Source of the DNA: Mucilaginibacter lacusdianchii
GTDB taxonomy: Bacteria; Bacteroidota; Bacteroidia; Sphingobacteriales; Sphingobacteriaceae
Assembly (NCBI RefSeq): GCF_009770985.1
Contig: NZ_WSRW01000006.1
Coordinates: 23,963-87,962 of the forward strand
DNA: 64,000 nucleotides
Direction of reading: 5' to 3'
The notes below the pieces were generated by a model that saw only the letters and a list, made by a program, of their open reading frames with translations, had not been told where the DNA came from and did not search any database. How positions within the stretch are numbered: the first letter of the stretch is position 1; every line of letters starts with the position of its first letter. Positions 29,301 through 37,172 of this stretch are shown here, in pieces. The position numbers and the translations under genes are program-made.

Positions 29301-29411
29301 ACTGGCTACACAGGCTACAACCCTGAAATTGGTGGCGGCGTGTTCAGTATCGACCGTGGTGTATACCCGCTGGCCCGCTCATTTATGTTAGGTGTTAATG
29401 TTGGATTATAA
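26304..29411 (+). CDS. susC-like: SusC/RagA family TonB-linked outer membrane protein (glucan locus)
   Basis: A 1035-residue SusC homologue. The signal peptide (to about residue 27, ending PFSLFAQ) is followed by a carboxypeptidase-regulatory-like domain (VTGKVISKDDNQPIPGVTV), the DVVVVGYGVQKKKVVTGAIS box, plug (ALQGRTSGVTVAANNGQPGEAASVRVRG to AIYGTRASAGVILITTKKGK) and barrel. The first codons are ATG ATT ATG; the second ATG at 26310 is equally possible. It imports oligosaccharides released at the surface, with SusD starting 17 nt after its stop. Context of GH16, GH30, GH5 and GH3 enzymes points to beta-glucan oligomers. Confidence 0.94.
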   Translation: MIMKRSFTFFFFITCLFLVPFSLFAQDVQVTGKVISKDDNQPIPGVTVIVRGTTRGASTDVNGNFRISVPKLGSTLEFSQIGLTTETVVVTGTQPLTVTLGSTTASLNDVVVVGYGVQKKKVVTGAISSVKAADIENQPITRVEQALQGRTSGVTVAANNGQPGEAASVRVRGITSFNATNPLWVVDGVVVDNGGIGTLNTSDIESMEVLKDAASQAIYGTRASAGVILITTKKGKAGGIRLNYNGYYGTSAAAKKLNMLDATQYATLRNEAAAADGKALPYANPASFGTGTNWQDAIFNNSAKRQNHEISLEGGNERSTFYTSFGYLTQEGIVATDISKYKRINYRINSTHKVFKNFTIGQNLGYSYEKTQGLGNTNSEFGGPLASAIHLDPITPLVETDPARAATYDPRARRDANGFPYGISPIVGQEMTNPLAYISTRLGNYSWAHNLLGNVFAELEIIKGLKVRSSFGGKMAFWGTESFTPEFYLNSSNINTMTQLYRDSRHRIDYNLSNTISYTKSIKDHNFSILLGQEAYQDGSEVSNNVRYDGIPATTFEQASFNYSVPTTQRTSGAGDGQIHRVVSLFTRVNYNYQEKYLIEGVLRRDGSSRFGENHQYGIFPSFGLGWVPTQEKFWPKNDVVNFLKVRGSYGVVGSDNIGEFQFVSTIGSGRNAAIGTGSYYTGYSPNAPANPDLRWEETRSANLGFEATLVNDLRFTFDWYNKKTSGILQNPRIPGYVGAISNPASNVADMENMGFEFELGWNKKLGDVRLDLSGNFSTLRNRVTYLGNNLDFIEGSVGFQNMSYGVTRTIVGQPYNSYYGFRTEGIFQTQQEIDSYRGAKGRIQPNAKPGDFKWKDVDGDGDIDENDREVLGSPIPKYTFGFNINVAWKGFDLSAFAQGAAGFQVFSGLRRSSLTAANWQTEALGRWTGAGTSNTYPRLSDSDPNKNFINPSDFFLQKGDYLRLRTLQIGYSLPKLLISKAHLSRLRIYVTSENLFTLTGYTGYNPEIGGGVFSIDRGVYPLARSFMLGVNVGL

Positions 29412-29427
29412 TTTTCGAAATAGAAAA

Positions 29428-30963
29428 ATGAAAAGATATATCAATTGTATAGCAGCATTAGCTGTAAGCTCTCTGCTATTCAGCTCTTGCAAAAAGTTTC
29501 TTGAAGTACAGCCTAAAGGAACAGATCTGGAATCGAATTATTACCAGAACCAAGACCAGGCATTCAAGGGGTTGGTTTCCGTATATGATGTGGTTGCCTG
29601 GCAAGGTGGTTTGCTGACAACTAAAGAAAATGTGGCCATGGCCGCTTCTGATGATCATTTTGGTGGTGGTGAAGGTGCTGGCGACTTAACCTTCGTAAAT
29701 ATGGACAGGTTTACACTAACACCCGCCACTGGTCCGCAAGAAGATTTATGGAGAAGAGGCTATTCGGGCGTATTCCGTGCAAACATATTGCTCGAGAAAC
29801 TGCCGAATACCCAAATGGACGAGAATCTTAAAAAGAGATATATAGCCGAAACCAAAGCGTTAAGGGCTTATTTCTACTTCGATTTGGTACGTTGGTTTAA
29901 AAATATTCCTTTATACACTACCAATATCACAGCCAGCGAAATGTATAACGTTACCCAGGCCGATCCGGCTGATGTGTTCAAGCAAATTGAGGCTGATTTG
30001 AAGGATGCCGCTGCTGAAACAAACTTACCAAACACTGTGCCTGCAGCTTCAGAGGGTGGAAGGTTCACCAAAGGTACTGTTCATGCACTGCTGGGTAAGG
30101 TTTACCTGTGGGAAAAGAAATGGGCAGATGCAGCTACAGAACTGAAAGAAGTAAATGGCACTCCTGGCCAGTTGAATGCAAAGTATGGTTACAAATTAAT
30201 GGCAAACTTTGGGGATCTTTTCAATGGAGGTAATATTTACAAGTTCAATTCAGAATCTATATTGGAAATTGTTCATACCACCCTTTCTGCTGGTAACTGG
30301 GGTTCTGGTGTTGCAGCTACCGAAGGTAATATTCTGAACGTGATGAGTGGTCCGCGTGGCTACTCTCCAAAAACCGCAAACGCGCCTGATTATTATAGTG
30401 GTTGGAGCTACTTCCCGGTTACACAAAGCTTGTTTGACGCCATTCATTACGATCCGCGTTACAAGTATACAATTGCCAACTTGGATAGCTTAAAGCAAAA
30501 CGGCATAGCCGACTATACGCCGGGCGCTCAAAACACAGGTTACTTTATGGCAAAATGGGTTGGACGCAATGCCAATTTACCCACAGGTGCCGGCGACCGT
30601 GACCTGAACTGGGGCCAGAATATGTATGACATCCGTTTGGCTGATACTTACCTGATGGAAGCAGAAGCTTTGGTAATGGGTAACGCCGACTTAGGCCGTG
30701 CGGCCGAACTGATTACTGCCGTAAGGGCCCGTGTAGGTTTAGGTGCGGTAGCTGCTACAATGGATAACATCAAACGCGAAAGACGTTTGGAACTGGCTGG
30801 CGAAGGTCAGCGTTGGTTTGACTTGGTTCGTTGGGGTGATGCACCAGTTGTATTAGGCTCGCAAGGCTTTGTAGCGGGTAAGAATGAAATACTGCCAATT
30901 CCGCTTAATGAGTTAAGTAATACTCAAATTAAGCAGAGCAAAGAATGGGGAGGAACGAAATAA
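29428..30963 (+). CDS. susD-like: SusD/RagB family surface glycan-binding lipoprotein (glucan locus)
   Basis: A 511-residue classical SusD: lipobox Cys21 (SSLLFSSC), N-terminal KKFLEVQPKGT, TPR-like helices (KKRYIAETKALRAYFYFDLVRWFKNIPL, GGRFTKGTVHALLGKVYLWEKKW) and the C-terminal signature RRLELAGEGQRWFDLVRWG with LPIPLNEL. It forms the lid of the SusC transporter and binds polysaccharide at the cell surface. The ATG at 29428 was preferred to an upstream ATG overlapping susC because only it gives the lipoprotein signal. Confidence 0.94.
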   Translation: MKRYINCIAALAVSSLLFSSCKKFLEVQPKGTDLESNYYQNQDQAFKGLVSVYDVVAWQGGLLTTKENVAMAASDDHFGGGEGAGDLTFVNMDRFTLTPATGPQEDLWRRGYSGVFRANILLEKLPNTQMDENLKKRYIAETKALRAYFYFDLVRWFKNIPLYTTNITASEMYNVTQADPADVFKQIEADLKDAAAETNLPNTVPAASEGGRFTKGTVHALLGKVYLWEKKWADAATELKEVNGTPGQLNAKYGYKLMANFGDLFNGGNIYKFNSESILEIVHTTLSAGNWGSGVAATEGNILNVMSGPRGYSPKTANAPDYYSGWSYFPVTQSLFDAIHYDPRYKYTIANLDSLKQNGIADYTPGAQNTGYFMAKWVGRNANLPTGAGDRDLNWGQNMYDIRLADTYLMEAEALVMGNADLGRAAELITAVRARVGLGAVAATMDNIKRERRLELAGEGQRWFDLVRWGDAPVVLGSQGFVAGKNEILPIPLNELSNTQIKQSKEWGGTK

Positions 30964-30975
30964 CATCATTGTAAC

Positions 30976-31842
30976 ATGACATTAAATTTTAATCAGAAGC
31001 GCAAAATTGCTATAGTAGCAATGGCTTCTACCATCATAGGTTATATTGGCTGTACCAAAGAAAGAAGTGGCAATAACGGTTTAGATGCCAATAATTTGAC
31101 AGCAGGTTTTACTATAACGCCTGTTGCCGGTAAAACCAATACGTATGCGTTAAAAGCACAAGAAACCGGAGTAATCAACGTAAAATGGGATATAGGCGAT
31201 GGCAGTGGCTTGGCGCCAGGTAAAACAGTAGACACTGTATTTTACCCTGATGCCGGTAAATACACCATAACCCTTAAAGCTGTAGGTATTGGAGGAGTGG
31301 AAAAAACTGCAACGCAAGACCTGACTGTGGCTACATCTGATCCGGTTCGCGGTAATTTACTGCAAGGTGCCAAAATGGCTCCGGGCGATGAGGCAAAGTG
31401 GACCACCTTAAACTTAAGCGCTGTACCGTTAACCCTTACTTATGCTAACAACAAGCTTACATTTAGCGGTGGTGCAAGCAGCCATACTGGTATTTACCAG
31501 GCTGTGCAGGTTCAGGCTAATAAAAAGTATAAGGTTGATATGGCTGTTTCCGGCAGCGGTGCCACCGATACCTGGTTCGAGGTATATGTAGGTCAGGCCG
31601 TTCCGGTGCAAGGCCAGGATTATAATGATGGCGGTACCAGACTAGCTTTAAATACCTGGAATGGTTGCGGCAAAACGGCCTTTAGTGGTAAGCTTTCTGC
31701 TATCTCCTGCGGTGGTTCAGGTGGTGGTGTGGTGTCTTTCCCAACTGCTGGTACGGCTTACGTTGTGATCAGAACAGGCGGTAGCAACTTAGGTGCAACC
31801 GGCATCTCTGTCACCAACTTGGAATTGCGCCCGGTAGAGTAA
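30976..31842 (+). CDS. PKD-domain surface glycan-binding lipoprotein (SGBP-B-like)
   Basis: A 288-residue lipoprotein (Cys26, GYIGC). One PKD domain (about 45-115: VKWDIGDGSGLAPGKTVDTVFYPDAGKYTITLKAVG) is followed by a C-terminal beta-sandwich resembling a carbohydrate-binding module (ANKKYKVDMAVSGSGATDTWFEVYVG ... NTWNGCGKTAFSGKL). No catalytic residues are apparent. Position directly after susD, 12 nt away, and the architecture match the SusE/SusF-like or SGBP-B slot of polysaccharide loci. It probably extends from the surface to present glucan chains. Ligand is inferred from the neighbouring enzymes. Confidence 0.82.
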   Translation: MTLNFNQKRKIAIVAMASTIIGYIGCTKERSGNNGLDANNLTAGFTITPVAGKTNTYALKAQETGVINVKWDIGDGSGLAPGKTVDTVFYPDAGKYTITLKAVGIGGVEKTATQDLTVATSDPVRGNLLQGAKMAPGDEAKWTTLNLSAVPLTLTYANNKLTFSGGASSHTGIYQAVQVQANKKYKVDMAVSGSGATDTWFEVYVGQAVPVQGQDYNDGGTRLALNTWNGCGKTAFSGKLSAISCGGSGGGVVSFPTAGTAYVVIRTGGSNLGATGISVTNLELRPVE

Positions 31843-31857
31843 TTTTAAAAGGGTTTT

Positions 31858-31890
31858 AAGCTCTGCCACTTAAAGGCAGAGCTTTTTTTA
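31858..31890 (+). terminator. Intra-locus terminator after the binding protein
   Basis: A 10-bp perfect stem (AAGCTCTGCC with GGCAGAGCTT) around a 7-nt loop followed by T7. It separates the capture genes (susC, susD, SGBP) from the hydrolase genes and would lower hydrolase expression relative to the transporter. Confidence 0.85.
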
Positions 31891-31915
31891 TCTCCTGTGC
31901 TAAACAGCTAATTCA

Positions 31916-32764
31916 ATGAAATATCAAAAAGCTTTAATATTACTTGGAAGTATTTTTCTCTTATCCTGCTCCAAAAAAAAGCAAGAAGCCATTCCATATT
32001 TCCAGATACCAAAGCTCGAGGATAAAAACTGGGCGTTTGAAACAACGCCCGTTTGGGCAGATGAGTTTGATTATACCGGTCTGCCCAATGCTGGCAAATG
32101 GGACTACGATATAGGCGGAAGCGGATGGGGCAACAACGAGCTGGAATATTATACAAACAGTATTAATAATGCCAGCATTGCCAACGGCAAACTAACCATA
32201 ACAGCCAAAAAAGAAACCCTTGGCGGAAAGGAGTATACCTCGGCACGTTTAGTTACCCGAAACAAAGGAGACTTTTTATACGGCCGGTTCGAAATAAGAG
32301 CAAAACTGCCAGCTGGTAAAGGAACTTGGCCTGCTATATGGATGTTGCCTACAGACTGGAGCTACGGTGAATGGCCAAAATCTGGAGAAATTGACATTAT
32401 GGAACATGTAGGATACGACCCTGATGTTATCCACATTAGTACCCATTCTGAGGCATATTATTTCAAGTTAAATACCCAAAAAACCGCTACCCAAAAAATA
32501 CAAGGAGCCACTGCCGATTTTCATTTGTACCGTTTAGATTGGACCCCCTTTGCTATACGAGGGTATATTGACAATCAAAAAGTATTTGAATTTACCAACG
32601 AAGGCTCCGGCTACCGTGTATGGCCATTTGATAAACGGTTTCACTTGCTGCTCAATGTGGCCGTTGGTGGTGACTTGGGTGGTGCGCAGGGCATCGACAA
32701 TAATTCTTTTCCGAATGCAATGGAAGTAGATTATGTAAGGGTATATAAAATGATTGAAAAGTAG
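31916..32764 (+). CDS. GH16 family endo-beta-glucanase (laminarinase-type) lipoprotein
   Basis: A 282-residue lipoprotein (Cys18, FLLSC) with a single GH16 beta-jelly-roll. The catalytic motif E-x-D-x-x-E is seen as GEIDIMEH, with nucleophile Glu158, Asp160 and acid/base Glu163. Other family marks are ADEFDYTGLPNAGKWDYDIGG at the start, GRFEIRAKLPAGKGTWPAIWMLP before the motif, and PFDKRFHLLLNVAVGGDLGG near the end. The ExDxxE form and the tryptophans fit endo-beta-1,3-glucanase or lichenase rather than agarase or carrageenase. As a surface lipoprotein it probably makes the first cut of the glucan backbone. Confidence 0.9.
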   Translation: MKYQKALILLGSIFLLSCSKKKQEAIPYFQIPKLEDKNWAFETTPVWADEFDYTGLPNAGKWDYDIGGSGWGNNELEYYTNSINNASIANGKLTITAKKETLGGKEYTSARLVTRNKGDFLYGRFEIRAKLPAGKGTWPAIWMLPTDWSYGEWPKSGEIDIMEHVGYDPDVIHISTHSEAYYFKLNTQKTATQKIQGATADFHLYRLDWTPFAIRGYIDNQKVFEFTNEGSGYRVWPFDKRFHLLLNVAVGGDLGGAQGIDNNSFPNAMEVDYVRVYKMIEK

Positions 32765-32788
32765 TTGTTCATTATTAATATTTTGAAA

Positions 32789-34258
32789 ATGATTTATACA
32801 AAACGAATTCTTTTGAGTGTTTTAGCAGCTGCCTCATTTCTGGGCGGCGTAGCTGGATGCTCAAAAAGTGAAAAGGCAGATAGCAGTAATCCTGCACCTG
32901 CACCTCCTCCAACAAATAACACTCCGGTAAAAGCTGATGTGGCATTTTGGCTTACCAATGCTGATAAATCTGTACTGTTCAAAAAGCAAAATGCCAGTTT
33001 AGTATTTACCACACCTAATGCCCAGTATGCAACCATTGAGGTGGATACCACAACCGCTTATCAAACTATAGACGGCTTCGGGTATACCTTAACAGGTGGT
33101 AGCGCCACATTAATTAACGGGCTGCCAGCCGATCAAAAAGATGCATTATTGCAGGAACTGTTTAAGTCAGACAGTACGCATATTGGTGTCAGCTATCTGC
33201 GTATCAGTATCGGTGCTTCTGACCTTAGCGATGCCACATTTACGTATGATGAAGTTGCAGACGGACAAACGGATGCCAGCCTGAACAGTTTTAGCATCAA
33301 TAGAGAAAAGACGGACCTGATTCCTATCTTAAAAAAGATAATCAGTATTGCGCCTAACATCAAAATTTTAGGTTCGCCCTGGACAGCACCTACCTGGATG
33401 AAAACAAACCGAAGCTTTAAAGGCGGAAGTTTGAAGCCCGAGTATTACGCTGTATATGCCAACTACCTGGTCAAATATATTCAGGCCATGAAAGCCGAAG
33501 GTATTAACATTGACGCTATCACCCCGCAAAACGAACCATTGAATGGCGACAATAACCCAAGCATGGTGATGCAGGCCGGTGAGCAAGCCGTTTTTATTCG
33601 CGATAATCTTGGTCCGGCATTTAGGTCGGCTAATGTTAATACCAAGATTATTACTTACGACCACAATGCCGATCGTCCCGAGTATCCTATTGAAGTACTG
33701 AATGATGCACAGGCCAGAGGCTTTGTTGATGGTTCTGCCTTCCATCTTTACGGCGGTGATATCAGCGCACTTAATATTGTGCATAACCGGTATCCTGATA
33801 AAAATATTTACTTTACAGAACAATGGGTAGGTGGCCCCGGCAATTTTTCGGGCGATTTGCAATGGCATGTCGAAAATCTTATCATCGGCGCACCACGTAA
33901 CTGGAGCCGTAATGTGTTGGAATGGAATCTGGCTGCCGATCAAAACTACCGGCCATATACCAATGGCGGTTGCAGTACCTGCCTGGGTGCATTAACCATC
34001 AGCGGCTATAACGTAACCCGCAATGTATCTTACTACATTATTGCGCATGCCTCCAAGTTTGTAAGGCCCGGGTCGGTACGTATCGCATCTAATGTGCCTG
34101 CAAATCTGCCCAACGTGGCATTTAAAAACCCGGATGGCAAAAAGGTTCTGGTGGTATTAAACAAATCAACCAGTCCCGAAACATTTAATATCAAATTTAA
34201 CGGTAAGGCAACTACGGTTACTATCAATAACGGAGCCGTGGCAACTTTTATATGGTAA
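32789..34258 (+). CDS. GH30 family glycoside hydrolase, lipoprotein (first of three)
   Basis: A 489-residue lipoprotein (Cys24, GGVAGC) followed by a Pro-rich linker, then a GH30 (beta/alpha)8 barrel with the small beta-sandwich side domain. Acid/base Glu249 lies in TPQNEP and the nucleophile Glu344 in YFTEQW. It resembles the third GH30 gene (35733) closely along its length, including DGFGYTLTGGSA, SPWTAPTWMKTNRS and HASKFVRPGSVRIASN. Those features suggest the GH30_3-like endo-beta-1,6-glucanase branch, but subfamily needs a tree. The start at 32789 yields the lipoprotein signal; an upstream ATG-type extension does not. Confidence 0.85.
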   Translation: MIYTKRILLSVLAAASFLGGVAGCSKSEKADSSNPAPAPPPTNNTPVKADVAFWLTNADKSVLFKKQNASLVFTTPNAQYATIEVDTTTAYQTIDGFGYTLTGGSATLINGLPADQKDALLQELFKSDSTHIGVSYLRISIGASDLSDATFTYDEVADGQTDASLNSFSINREKTDLIPILKKIISIAPNIKILGSPWTAPTWMKTNRSFKGGSLKPEYYAVYANYLVKYIQAMKAEGINIDAITPQNEPLNGDNNPSMVMQAGEQAVFIRDNLGPAFRSANVNTKIITYDHNADRPEYPIEVLNDAQARGFVDGSAFHLYGGDISALNIVHNRYPDKNIYFTEQWVGGPGNFSGDLQWHVENLIIGAPRNWSRNVLEWNLAADQNYRPYTNGGCSTCLGALTISGYNVTRNVSYYIIAHASKFVRPGSVRIASNVPANLPNVAFKNPDGKKVLVVLNKSTSPETFNIKFNGKATTVTINNGAVATFIW

Positions 34259-34269
34259 ATAATAATCCA

Positions 34270-35730
34270 ATGAAGCATTCTTTAATATCGTGTTTGCTAC
34301 TTGTTGCAGCCACAGCGGCTACAGCGCAAACCAAAAAAAACAGTCAAAAACCGGCGCTTAAAATTGGTAACCATGTTTCGGTATATGTAACAGCTAAAGG
34401 TACTGATCAGCGTATTGCACCCACCCAAACGCTTACACTGGCTGCAAGGTCGCAGCCTTTGGAAACAGAGGTATTGGTAACGGTGGACCCTCTGAAAACC
34501 TTCCAAACCATGATTGGGATAGGTGGTGCTTTAACGGATGCCGCAGCCGAAACCTTTTACAAGCTGCCTGCCAGTGAGCAAAAGGCCTTTTTAACCGCCT
34601 ATTACGACAAAGAAAAAGGTATTGGCTACACTTTTGCCCGCACCAGCATACAAAGTTGTGATTTCTCGAGCGACTCGTACACTTACATAGCCGATCATGA
34701 TACTGAGTTAAAAACTTTCAGCGTAGCTCATGATAAGAAATACCGTATTCCATTCATTAAAGCGGCCCAAAAAGCGGCTGGCGGTAAGCTTGATTTATAT
34801 GTGAGCCCATGGAGCCCGCCGGCCTGGATGAAAGATAATAACGATATGCTGCACGGTGGCAGATTAAAACCTGAATACCGCCAGGTATGGGCTAACTTTT
34901 TTGCCCGGTTCATCAAAACTTATGAAAAAGAGGGTATGCCTATTTGGGGGCTAACGGTACAAAATGAGCCAATGGCCAAGCAGACATGGGAATCCTGCTT
35001 ATATACGGCCGAAGAGGAGCGCGACTTTGTAAAGCAATTTCTTGGTCCAACTCTGCGCAAAGAGGGTTTGGGTAGTAAAAAACTTATTGTTTTTGATCAT
35101 AACCGCGATTTGCTTTACCAATATGCCAGCACTATACTTAATGATGCGCAGGCTGCGCAGTACGTATGGGGCGTAGGCTTCCACTGGTACGAAACCTGGA
35201 CGGGCGGCGGTATGCAGTTTGAAAGCACCCGGCTGGTACATGAAGCTTATCCCGACAAAAACCTGGTATTTACCGAAGGCTGTATCGAAAAATTTGATAT
35301 GGATAAGATAAACGATTGGGCACTGGGCGAGCGTTACGGCACCTCGATGATAAACGACTTTAACAGCGGTACTGTAGCTTGGACCGATTGGAACGTGCTT
35401 TTAGATGAAAAAGGCGGACCTAACCATGTGGGTAACTTTTGCTTTGCACCGGTACATGCCGATACGCAAAAAGGTAAACTCATTTTCACTAATGAGTACT
35501 ACTACATCGGGCACTTTTCTAAATTTATTAAGCCGGGCGCCAAACGTATTGTAAGTTCTGCCAGCCGCGATAAGCTGTTAACCACGGCTTACCTTAATCC
35601 GGATGGTAAAATTGCTGTTGTGGTTATGAACCCAACCGATAAAGAGATCCCTTACAATTTAATCATGCAAAACAAAGGCGCAGCAGTAACCAGTTTGCCG
35701 CATTCTATTGCTACCCTTTTAATTAATTAA
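34270..35730 (+). CDS. GH30 family glycoside hydrolase, periplasmic (second of three)
   Basis: A 486-residue enzyme with a Sec signal peptide (MKHSLISCLLLVAATAATAQ) and no lipobox. The GH30 barrel has acid/base Glu233 in TVQNEP and nucleophile Glu336 in VFTEGC. Its insertions (GGALTDAAAETFYKLP, RTSIQSCDFSSDSY, GVGFHWYETW) resemble GH30_1 glucosylceramidase-type beta-glucosidases more than its two neighbours. The start at 34270 is chosen; an in-frame ATG at 34252 overlaps the previous stop and precedes the signal sequence. It probably cleaves imported oligosaccharides in the periplasm. Confidence 0.85.
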   Translation: MKHSLISCLLLVAATAATAQTKKNSQKPALKIGNHVSVYVTAKGTDQRIAPTQTLTLAARSQPLETEVLVTVDPLKTFQTMIGIGGALTDAAAETFYKLPASEQKAFLTAYYDKEKGIGYTFARTSIQSCDFSSDSYTYIADHDTELKTFSVAHDKKYRIPFIKAAQKAAGGKLDLYVSPWSPPAWMKDNNDMLHGGRLKPEYRQVWANFFARFIKTYEKEGMPIWGLTVQNEPMAKQTWESCLYTAEEERDFVKQFLGPTLRKEGLGSKKLIVFDHNRDLLYQYASTILNDAQAAQYVWGVGFHWYETWTGGGMQFESTRLVHEAYPDKNLVFTEGCIEKFDMDKINDWALGERYGTSMINDFNSGTVAWTDWNVLLDEKGGPNHVGNFCFAPVHADTQKGKLIFTNEYYYIGHFSKFIKPGAKRIVSSASRDKLLTTAYLNPDGKIAVVVMNPTDKEIPYNLIMQNKGAAVTSLPHSIATLLIN

Positions 35731-35732
35731 GC

Positions 35733-37142
35733 ATGATGGGTAAATTTAAAATAGGTGTAACAGCCGGTTTAGCAATGTTGGCGCTGCTAAGTGCTCATGC
35801 GCAAAACAAAGGTACTGCCGAACTTTGGTTAACAAATGCCGATAAATCTGCTTTGTTTGAAAAGCAATCGCAAACCTTAAAATTTGAAAAATCAAACAAT
35901 CCGGACTCTACTATTGAAGTTAACTCCAAAATGGCTTATCAGTCTATTGACGGATTTGGCTTTTGCCTGACAGGAGGGAGCGCTCAGCTGATGATGAAGA
36001 TGAGTGCCGCCAAACGGGCCGATTTAATTAAAGAGTTGTTCTCAGCCATTGATAAAAACATTGGTGTTAGTTACCTACGGGTAAGCGTAGGTGCATCCGA
36101 CTTAAACGAGTTCGTTTTTTCGTACGATGATTTACCCGGCGGCGAAACGGACATGAGCCTGGCAAAGTTCAATTTAGGACAGGACAAGAAAGACGTAGTA
36201 CCGGTGCTAAAAGAAATATTGGCCGTTAATCCCAAAATCAAGATAATGGCTTCGCCGTGGTCGGCTCCGGCATGGATGAAAACCATTAATGACACGCGGG
36301 GCGGCAGTTTAAAACCTGATTGTTTTGATGTATATGCCCATTATTTGGTTAAATACATTCAAGCCATGAAAGCTGAAGGTATTACCATTGATGCCCTGAC
36401 CGTACAAAACGAACCTTTGCATCCGGGTAATAATCCTAGTATGTTGATGCTGGCGCCCGATCAGGCAAATTTTGTAAAAAATAATTTAGGTCCGGCTTTT
36501 AAGAAGGCAGGTATCAAAACCAAAATTATTGTTTACGATCATAATTGCGATAAGCCCGAATACCCGTTAACTATTTTAAACGACCCGGCCGCTAAAAAGT
36601 ATGTAGATGGCTCTGCCTTTCACTTTTATGCCGGTAAGATAGAAGCCTTGTCACAAGTGCACGATGCACATCCCGACCGCAATTTGTACTTTACCGAACA
36701 ATGGATGGGAGCACCGGGCAACTTTGAACGTGATGTTAAAGAGCATATCACCAACCTAACCATTGGTGCTACCCGTAACTGGAGTCGTATTGTGTTGGAA
36801 TGGAACCTGGCCGCCGACCCAAACAGTAATCCGCATACTGATCGTGGCGGCTGTACGTCTTGCCTGGGTGGCATCACTATTAATCAGGATGACATTATCC
36901 GTAACCCTGCTTATTATGTAGTAGCGCATGCCTCTAAATTTGTAAAACCTGGTTCGGTTCGTGTGGCATCCAACGTATTAACTGCATTGCCGAATGTGGC
37001 TTTCAAAACGCCAGATAATAAACTGGTACTGATTGTAATTAACAACAGCGCTGATGTGCAAAAATTTAACATCGGTTACCAGGGCCAAAAAGCCAGTGCC
37101 CAATTGAATGCAGGTTCAGTAGGTACCTATGTTTGGCAATAA
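35733..37142 (+). CDS. GH30 family glycoside hydrolase (third of three)
   Basis: A 469-residue enzyme with a Sec signal peptide ending at LLSAHAQ. Acid/base Glu227 lies in TVQNEP and nucleophile Glu322 in YFTEQW. It is a close paralogue of the lipoprotein at 32789: shared are AELWLTNADKSALF, DGFGFCLTGGSA, NNPSMLMLAPDQ and the final HASKFVKPGSVRVASN. One copy is surface-anchored and the other periplasmic, suggesting division of labour on the same linkage. It begins with ATG ATG; 35736 is an equal alternative. Only 2 nt separate it from the previous gene. Confidence 0.85.
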   Translation: MMGKFKIGVTAGLAMLALLSAHAQNKGTAELWLTNADKSALFEKQSQTLKFEKSNNPDSTIEVNSKMAYQSIDGFGFCLTGGSAQLMMKMSAAKRADLIKELFSAIDKNIGVSYLRVSVGASDLNEFVFSYDDLPGGETDMSLAKFNLGQDKKDVVPVLKEILAVNPKIKIMASPWSAPAWMKTINDTRGGSLKPDCFDVYAHYLVKYIQAMKAEGITIDALTVQNEPLHPGNNPSMLMLAPDQANFVKNNLGPAFKKAGIKTKIIVYDHNCDKPEYPLTILNDPAAKKYVDGSAFHFYAGKIEALSQVHDAHPDRNLYFTEQWMGAPGNFERDVKEHITNLTIGATRNWSRIVLEWNLAADPNSNPHTDRGGCTSCLGGITINQDDIIRNPAYYVVAHASKFVKPGSVRVASNVLTALPNVAFKTPDNKLVLIVINNSADVQKFNIGYQGQKASAQLNAGSVGTYVWQ

Positions 37143-37172
37143 CCGGTACTAAAAATTTGATTAAACCTATTT

